Part shown: in pieces, positions 57,633 to 64,000 of the stretch | Position numbering within the stretch: position 1 is the stretch's first letter | Layout: every line of letters starts with the position of its first letter | Source of the DNA: Nageia nagi | Taxonomy: Eukaryota > Pinophyta | Length of the DNA stretch: 64,000 nt | Assembly: GCA_050084985.1 (NCBI GenBank) | Contig: JBITNC010000002.1 | Span: 930,001-994,000, forward strand | Direction of reading: 5' to 3' | Translations under genes and position numbers: made by a program | Notes under the pieces: model-generated | What the model was told of the DNA's origin: nothing | Database searches by the model: none | What the model saw: only the letters and a program-made list of their open reading frames with translations

Positions 57633-58037
57633 CTTCCTAAATCCTAAACCCCACGGTAAAAGGTCTCTACGCTAATTTTTAATTTGGTTAAATTTTATTT
57701 TTCCAAATATTAAAACTATATTTAAGATTCTAATAAATATATTTAAAGATTTTTTAAAATCTTTTTTACATTTATTTTTAATCTTTTTTTATAGTTATTT
57801 TTTAATTACTTTAAAGTATTGATTTTTTTATACTTTAATTAATTAAAAAATCATACATCAAACTTTAAGTTAGTCTTTATTAAATACTATTTTGCTTTTT
57901 TTGAATTACTTTCTTTAAAGCTTTTTGCTTCATCTATCGTAACCTTTTTTTGGGATTTTTTTTATTTTTAGAAAACCACTAAATGGAGATTTTTCATGGA
58001 GTTGAATTTATTTATACTCGGATGTTCACTTTCACTC

Positions 58038-58097
58038 ATCTCTCATAATCCAGTTGAGGAGAGCTTCTAGCTCAAAACATGTTTTGGAATGAGAGAT
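58038..58097 (+). ncRNA. hammerhead ribozyme motif, family 2 (copy c)
   Basis: Outer stem ATCTCT/AGAGAT and perfect stem II GAGC/GCTC with a TTCTA loop; core TTGAGGA (C3 to T); AAAA instead of GAAA; ACATGT then T before TTGGA. Two core changes. Confidence 0.72.
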
Positions 58098-58215
58098 TCT
58101 GAATTAGCTTGTATTTTTCTTTTTGAAATAATTAAGCTATTTTGGTTCATATGATATGTTCTCTATTTTTCAGAGATGTCTCTCCTATGCTGCAGCTAAT
58201 ACATACAAAAAATAT

Positions 58216-58412
58216 AAACCTTAAATATATATATATATATAAACCTAAAAAAAATATAAACTTTAAAAAAAAATATAAACCTTAAAAAAGATATAAGCCT
58301 TTAAAAAAATATAACCCTTAAAAAAATATATATAAACCTTAAAAAAAATATTAACTTTAAAAAATACAAACTTTAAAAAATATATATATATAAACCCAAA
58401 AAATATAAACCT

Positions 58413-58504
<92 letters not shown>

Positions 58505-59257
58505 TTAAAAAAATATAAATCCAAAAAAAAATATAAACTTTAAAAAAAAACCTTTATATATATATATATATATAAACCTCAAAAAAAAAATATAAACCAA
58601 GTAAAATATAAACCTTAAAAATATATAAACCCTAACCCTAAATTTTTTTTTTTAAAATAAGTTTTAAACTTTTAAAAAAATAGGGTTTAAACTTTAAAAA
58701 AAATTAGGGTTTAAACTTTAAAAAAATATAAACCTAAAAAAATATAAACCTAAATAAAATATAAACCTATAAAAATATAAACCAAAAAAAATACAAACCC
58801 AAAAAAATACAAACCCAAAAAATATAAACCTAAAACAAGTATAAAGTTCGAAAAATATTAACCTAAAACAAATATAAACCTAAAAATACAAACCTAAAAA
58901 AATATAAACCCAAAAAAATATAAACCTAAAAAATATAAACCCAAAAAAATATAAACGCAAAAAATATAAGCCTAAAAAAATATAAACCTAAAAAATATAA
59001 ACCTAAAAAAATATAAACCTAAAAAAAATATAAAACTAAAAAATATAAACCTAAAAAAATATAAACCTAAAAAATATAAACCTAAAAAAAATATAAACCT
59101 AAAAAATATAAACCTAAAATAAAATATAAACCTAAAATAAAATATAAACCTAAAAAATATAAACCTAAAAAATATAAACCCAAAAAAAATATAAACCTAA
59201 AAATATAAACCTAGAAAAATATAAACCTAAAAAAATATAAACCCAAAAAATATAACC
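58216..59257. repeat. TATAAACCTAAAAAA array with (TA)n blocks
   Basis: About 1 kb of low-complexity DNA: TA microsatellites (58,224-58,240, 58,412-58,500, 58,555-58,573) and, mainly from 58,720 to 59,250, tandem units of about 14-16 bp reading TATAAACCTAAAAAA or TATAAACCCAAAAAA. The unit contains AAACCTAAA, so it may derive from telomeric repeat. Real CCCTAA units flank it at 58,628 and 59,260. Confidence 0.95.
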
Positions 59258-59308
59258 ATAAACCCTAAACCATAAATCGTAAAAAACTTTAAACCCTAAA
59301 TTTTTTTA
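59258..59308 (+). repeat. interstitial telomeric repeat tract 5 (short)
   Basis: A few CCCTAAA/CCATAAA units. The right end joins pseudo-LTR sequence of unit C at TTTTTTTAGC, close to the same site as the tract 4/unit B junction. Confidence 0.85.
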
Positions 59309-59975
59309 GCATAATCTGAGGAAGCTTGGCACTTTTCTTATGAGGAGTAGATTCATTTTTAGATAGCCAATTAACTAATTAGTTAAGTAATCAAATTAAC
59401 CTTTGGCTATTTAATTGCTTGCCTAGCTCAATGTTTAAATTTTTTGAATATTACTAACTTATCTCATTTAAATTTTTTGAATATTACTAACCTATTTCAT
59501 TTAAACTTTTTGAATATTACTAACCTATTTTATTGAATTTTTCAAATATTACTAACGTATTTCATTTAATTTTTGAAAAATTTATGAGCTACTTAATTAG
59601 TGTGGTTAATAATTTATTTATGATGATTAATCTAAGTAATTAATTAACTAATTAGTTAGACATTAATAACTCTTTTTTTCTCTAACAAACCCTAATTAGG
59701 TTTCCAAGTTGAGGATTGAGTTTCTTTTCTATTTATTTTATTTGTTCTTTGAGTTTCATGTATCAAACAAGCTTTTCTTAGCTCAACTAATGAGTGTATA
59801 GCCACGAAACATGTTTTGAGGAAGCTTGAGAATAATGTTGTAATCTTCTTTTCTATAATGGAAGACTTGTTTGCTTTATAAAACTCTTTATCTTCTTTTG
59901 TATGTCTATCTTTTGATGCTGCTCATGATATTTTAATTTGTTTTAAGTTTAAACCCTAAATTTTTACTTTTCAAT
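59305..59975 (+). repeat. left pseudo-LTR of unit C
   Basis: Same order as in unit B: GAGGAAGCTTGGCACTTTTC block, AT-rich stretch, 4-5 minisatellite units (59,437-59,575), CCTAATTAGG block, hammerhead, leader to ORF1. Confidence 0.85.
59768..59828 (+). ncRNA. hammerhead ribozyme motif, family 1 (unit C, left)
   Basis: Stem I CAAGCTT/AAGCTTG and GCTCAA/TTGAGG; core CTAATGA (G5 to A); stem II GTG/CAC with a one-base deletion; GAAA; ACATGT. Degenerate. Confidence 0.7.
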
Positions 59976-59979
59976 CATA

Positions 59980-62130
59980 ATGGTTGCAAAAGATAGATCA
60001 ACTCACACTACTAATCCATTAGAGGAGCTTGAATCTTTCCGTTTGGTTGGTGCACAACTCCAAGGAGATGTAGATGTGAGCATTACTATGAATTAACTTT
60101 AATATAGAACTACTCATCAAGATGTTGAGGAGACTAAGCTTTAAGCTCTTATACCTCATCCTTTGAGATCCTCTAGGGTTGAATGCCTTGAATAGTGCTT
60201 CAATCATTTCGAATAGGTCACATTATGAATACGAGCCTCTCTTACCCTTAATGATGAGACTACCTAGCAAATCCAAGCCTCTCTCATGTAGACCAATTTT
60301 AAATTGGATCAAATCTACATATAATCAATCATATGGATTTAATGTTGAACACTCGCTACCATGCCATGGAAGAGACTTTTATGAGCACCCATGATGAGGA
60401 TGTTGGTAATTCTCACTCCCCATTACATCATCTGATCTCTCTCCTTGGTGCAATAGTAGTGCATTGGTACCTTTGGAACCTTGCAACTCGATGTTACCCA
60501 TGATGCCATGCAAAGTGATGCCTCCCATGTTGATATTAACCATGATCTCATTGAATCAGCTACCCTTCATGATCTTGTTGAAGCGAAAGCCAATGCTATT
60601 GCCACATGCATTGTAAGAGATATAGAAGCTATATGATCTACCATAGAAGCTGCATGATCTACCATGGATGTGATTGCTGCTACTATATGCTTTGTATTCA
60701 CACTAGAGGTTACCTCCATTAAAGATACCTTCACCTTTGATGTTGTAGGTTTGGAAGCTCAGCTCTTTGCTTAGATCTAGGCCACTCTCACCCATGTAGA
60801 CATTATTGAGTCTTATGCATTACTTGTAGAGAGGTGTGCATTTGAAACTAAAGCTCAAATCTAAGCCTCTACTACTGAGACTGAGGCTACTCTCCTCTCC
60901 CATGCTCAAATGCTAGAGGAAGAGTTTCTTGCTCGTTCATGCACCCAAGAAGAGCTTCTCACTCATATGTATGCCCATGATGCTCATTCACATGCCTAAG
61001 AGGTTCTTCTCTCTTATACTCATGTTGATCTTAATTATGCCTATTTTGATCTTCAGTTTAGCACCCACAGTGTTGTTAATCTCCTTGATGCTCATGTCAT
61101 TGCTACTTGAGATCAATTTGGAGCCCATTACAATATCACTTTGAAGCATGATAGAGCCATGGATGTAGCCTTAGATGCTACCTTTAATGTTGTGATGAAT
61201 GCAACAAAGGTCTTCAATAGTAGAGCTACCCTTAGTGGCTTTGGTGGTAGTGGCAATAGTAACCATGATGGTGATGGAAATAGAGGTAGAAATAGAAGTG
61301 GAGGTGATGGCGATGGAAACCATAACAAAATAGTGGTCATGGTAATGAAAGTGAAGGTGATGGTGTTCACAATGACCTTGGAGCTTCTATTGATGAACTT
61401 AATTCTCGTAACTCAGCTCATAAACTTCCTACAGATATTTTAGTGCTGATAGACTCTACTTTTGATGAGTTTAAGTGGTTGCACATTCAAGCTGAATGAT
61501 CCCATGATGTCCTCAAAAACTTGAAGGACTTTCATGACTTGGGTAGACTGCCCAAAAGTTTGCAGATCAAGCCCCTAACATCACCATCAATGATGCAATC
61601 AGGCACTCCTAGTTTGTAGCTAAACTCATATCACTTCAAAAGATGTTCAATAAAGGCACCATGATTGCCTATATTCATGCCATGGAGACCACTTCTAGAA
61701 ACCACCTTGCAACCATTAAAGCAGTTGAAGACTTTTTTCACCAATCTTTGCATGCTATCATCAAAGACTTCAATTCTTTTCATCTTATTAGTGATCACAA
61801 TATTCCTACTAACCATTGGTTTTCTAATGCCCACACCTTGTTCAATGATCATTGCAATAATTTTCTCTTCCAACAATAAGCCAAACATCATGCCAAAGAG
61901 TAGGCAACAATGGCTAGGGAGATCGCTTGAGACACAGCCATGATCGATGTGAACTCTATTTCGGTTGAGAAATCAATCTCTCAAATCATCAATGAGAAGA
62001 TGAATGAGAAGGTGGCTCATTTGAAAAAACTAATTGAATGTATTACTACTACTATTAAACCTACTCTAACTAGTTCTATAAAGAATCGATAGCAAAAAAG
62101 AAAAAGGGTAGTCCTAAATAACAACTATAA
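59980..62130 (+). pseudogene. Penelope-like element ORF1, unit C
   Basis: Start ATG 59,980 in the shared context; homologous to ORF1 of unit B along its length. The open parts are short (60,179-60,394 is in another frame; the real frame is broken repeatedly). Visible blocks are the TTNPLEELESFRLVGAQLQG start, the Gly/Asn-rich region near 61,230-61,330, SRNHLATIKAVEDFFHQSL (61,643-61,879), HCNNFLFQQ, and a Lys-rich end. It is more decayed than unit B. Function unknown. Confidence 0.65.
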
Positions 62131-62399
62131 TAGCAACAACAACATTCCTCTCCCAAGCAATTTGGCCCATAAAATAGGGCACTTTCTAAGGCCATGCCTC
62201 AGAATCCCACACATAGTGTCTCTAGGCCATCTCCCTCATTGCCAAAATCAACCAAGCACCCAAGACCCATGCCCAATTTGCTGGTTTGCATGGTAGCTTC
62301 AACATAAGCATAGATAATGATTCAACACATAGGAAAGGATGTGGTCATGGTCACGATCGTGATCGTAGTATGGGATAGGGTCAGGGGATACCCCATGCT

Positions 62400-63530
62400 C
62401 AGTTCACATGCAACAACACCACTCTCACTTTCACATAAGCTACTAGGGAGTGGCCATTGATCATCCATTTTTGCCATATTTTTCTTTTCTCGTAAAACTC
62501 CATCTAAGATTGATCATCAAATCAACAACCTTGCTATTCATAATATTTCTTCCAAATGGTTGAGATATGATGAGAGGAAATTACTTGGTCTAGGTATCAA
62601 ATACATCCCTTGACCACCGCCAATGGCCCCCTCCAGTATTCTTGTAAAATTTTGCTCCTTTGCTAGGCATCTTTAATTTTGAGCCTTTTTTGAGCTTGAT
62701 CTTGATCTTGATCTTGCTTCGGATCCATTCTTAAGTTTGATGGAACTTTTTTCAAGCAAATCAAGGGCACTACCATGGGGAGTAACTTTGTAGTTATGTA
62801 TGCATGTTTGTTCTTATGCCATTTGGAGAACCAACTTGCACAAGTCTATGATACTTGTTATTTGATATACTATAGAAGATTCATTGATGATGCTTTCAGG
62901 ATTTGGTCAGGCTTTGAAGAGGCTTTGTAACTTTTAATTTCAATATATTAGAGTTTCTATCTTGAAATTGTCATTACTCTTATTATTTCCTCTTCTTTAG
63001 TTCACATTTTAGATATTTGCTTCTTTAAAGAAGCCAACTTCCATTTTATTGGTTGACTTTCTTTTAGTTATTTTCAGAAACCACTAAATGCTTATCAATA
63101 TATTCCATATAGCCCATGGCATCCTATACACTAGAAGAAGGATTTTATCATTAATGAACTAAAGAGGTATCTTCTCAAAGAATCAGATACTACATGTTTC
63201 TTAAGGCTCTATACTTTTTTTTATCAGAGACTTCAAGTAAGAAGATATCTTAGAAAGTTTCTACTCCATTGTTTCAACTAGGTTTCCCTCTTGGATAGAT
63301 TAGTGCTACTCAACCTGATTCGTTCACCAGTATGGAAGAGTAAGAGGACCCCCTTGGTTTTTAAGCTTGATTTTAGTTCTTCTACTAAAATTTTGAACCT
63401 AGGGTGCACCCTAAACCATAAACTTTTTTGGCTCTACCAGCAAGTTTTTGCATTGTAGCATCTTCCATGATAATGTACCTATTAGCACAATTTCAAGAAG
63501 CTTGGCACTTTTCTTATGGAGTAGATTGAC
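62400..63530 (+). pseudogene. Penelope-like reverse transcriptase, unit C, internally deleted
   Basis: The N-terminal block (ISSKWLRYDERKLLGLGIKY) is present to about 62,730. The sequence then jumps to KFDGTFFKQIKGTTMGSNF. By comparison with unit B (about 53,155 to 53,985) roughly 0.8 kb is missing, including the PKLHK/GRPI block and catalytic motif A (FDVESLYPSIP). YRRFIDDAFRIW and the C-terminal blocks (HILDICFFKEANF, YIPYSPWH, NELKRYLLKES) remain. It cannot encode an active RT. Confidence 0.85.
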
Positions 63531-63539
63531 TTCTAGATA

Positions 63540-64000
63540 GCTAATTAATTAAATAGTTAAGTAATCAATTAGCTATTGGTTATTTAATTGCTTGCATAGC
63601 TCAATGTTTAAATTTTTTAAATATTACTAACCTATTTCATTTAATTTTTTAAAAATTTATGAGCTACTTAATTAGTGTGGTTAATCATTTATTTATGATG
63701 ATTAACCTAACTAATTAATTAGGCATTAGTAACTCTTTTATTCTCCAAAAAACCCTAATTAGGATTTCAAGTTGAGGATTGAGCTTCTTTTCTATTTATT
63801 TCATTTGTTCTTTGAGTATCATGTATCGAATAAGCTTTTCTCAGCTCAAATGATGAGTGGTATAGCCATGAAATATGTTTTGAGCAAGCTTAAGAATAAT
63901 GATGTATTCTTCTTTTCTATAATGGAAGACCTATTTGCTCTGTGAAACTCTATCTTCTTTAGTATGTCTATCTTCTGATGCTGCTCATGATATCCCAATT
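63540..64000 (+). repeat. right pseudo-LTR of unit C (runs off the window)
   Basis: Carries one minisatellite unit (63,613-63,640), the CCTAATTAGGATTTCAAG block and a hammerhead. The window ends within the leader that precedes ORF1 in other copies, so another unit or more telomeric repeat could follow. Confidence 0.8.
63831..63892 (+). ncRNA. hammerhead ribozyme motif, family 1 (unit C, right)
   Basis: Stem I TAAGCTT/AAGCTTA (compensatory pair: both ends changed together) and GCTCAA/TTGAGC perfect; core ATGATGA (C3 to A); stem II GTGG/CCAT; GAAA; TATGT. One core change. Confidence 0.75.

Larger units (their letters stand above)
55310..58215 (+). mobile_element. hammerhead-bearing repeat element, family 2, with GC-rich interior
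   Basis: Three copies of an AT-rich repeat of about 0.55-0.6 kb: 55,310-55,866, 55,866-56,460 and 57,633-58,215. Each has the blocks AATTTTTAATTTGGTTAAAT (or diverged), CTTTAATTAATT, and a family-2 hammerhead. The last two flank a 1.17 kb unrelated, GC-richer interior. Telomere-like CCTAAACC units lie at the repeat borders. This is the layout of a non-autonomous retroelement with hammerheads in its terminal repeats (as in Penelope pseudo-LTRs or plant retrozymes). No RT is present. The class is inferred. Confidence 0.7.

Overview
The window is nuclear DNA of a land plant. It is AT-rich and built almost entirely of decayed retroelements. The evidence is plant-type telomeric repeats (CCCTAAA), Ty3/gypsy and Ty1/copia elements with plant-lineage features, a plant-mobile-domain gene, and copies of an endogenous pararetrovirus. 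No intact host gene, tRNA or rRNA was recognised. Penelope-like elements together with this element density suggest a large genome, perhaps a gymnosperm or other non-flowering lineage, but the sequence does not settle the species.

Layout. 1-1.8 kb: 3' end of a plus-strand Ty3/gypsy element and its probable LTR. 1.8-4.2 kb: tail of a minus-strand Ty1/copia element (RNase H C-terminus, polypurine tract, LTR) with an internal duplication. 4.2-7.7 kb: nothing recognised. 7.7-11.2 and 27.9-40.1 kb: rearranged, inverted pieces of a Caulimoviridae-like endogenous pararetrovirus (movement protein, zinc-knuckle coat protein, protease, reverse transcriptase, RNase H, TATA box, tRNA-Met primer site). 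All are broken by stops and frameshifts. 11,158-27,851: a complete 16.7 kb minus-strand Ty3/gypsy Tat-lineage element inserted in the coat-protein region of one viral copy. It has 850-bp LTRs, an AATAT target duplication, PBS and PPT, gag, protease, two RNase H domains and integrase. The reverse transcriptase has been deleted in frame. An extra sense ORF lies after integrase, and an antisense plant-mobile-domain gene with a recognisable intron lies before the 3' LTR.

40-64 kb: the most remarkable part. Three Penelope-like retroelements (units A, B, C), all on the plus strand, alternate with CCCTAAA tracts. Each has an ORF1 (coiled-coil/His-rich/Gly-rich/basic), then a Penelope-type reverse transcriptase with no visible GIY-YIG endonuclease, between pseudo-LTRs. 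Every pseudo-LTR carries a hammerhead ribozyme motif with perfectly complementary stem I arms in its consensus, and most carry a 1- to about 30-copy AT-rich minisatellite. Two more hammerhead families occur. Family 2 sits in repeats flanking a GC-richer 1.2 kb segment (56.5-57.6 kb) and once as a solo repeat (40.5 kb). Family 3 is a single copy with a fully canonical core (41.5 kb).

The Penelope sense strand and the C-rich telomeric strand always share an orientation. That is the orientation predicted if endonuclease-lacking Penelope elements prime reverse transcription from the G-rich telomere overhang. Three pararetrovirus ends also abut CCCTAAA tracts. I read 32-64 kb as a former or interstitial telomere-associated retroelement array, now decaying largely by C-to-T changes.
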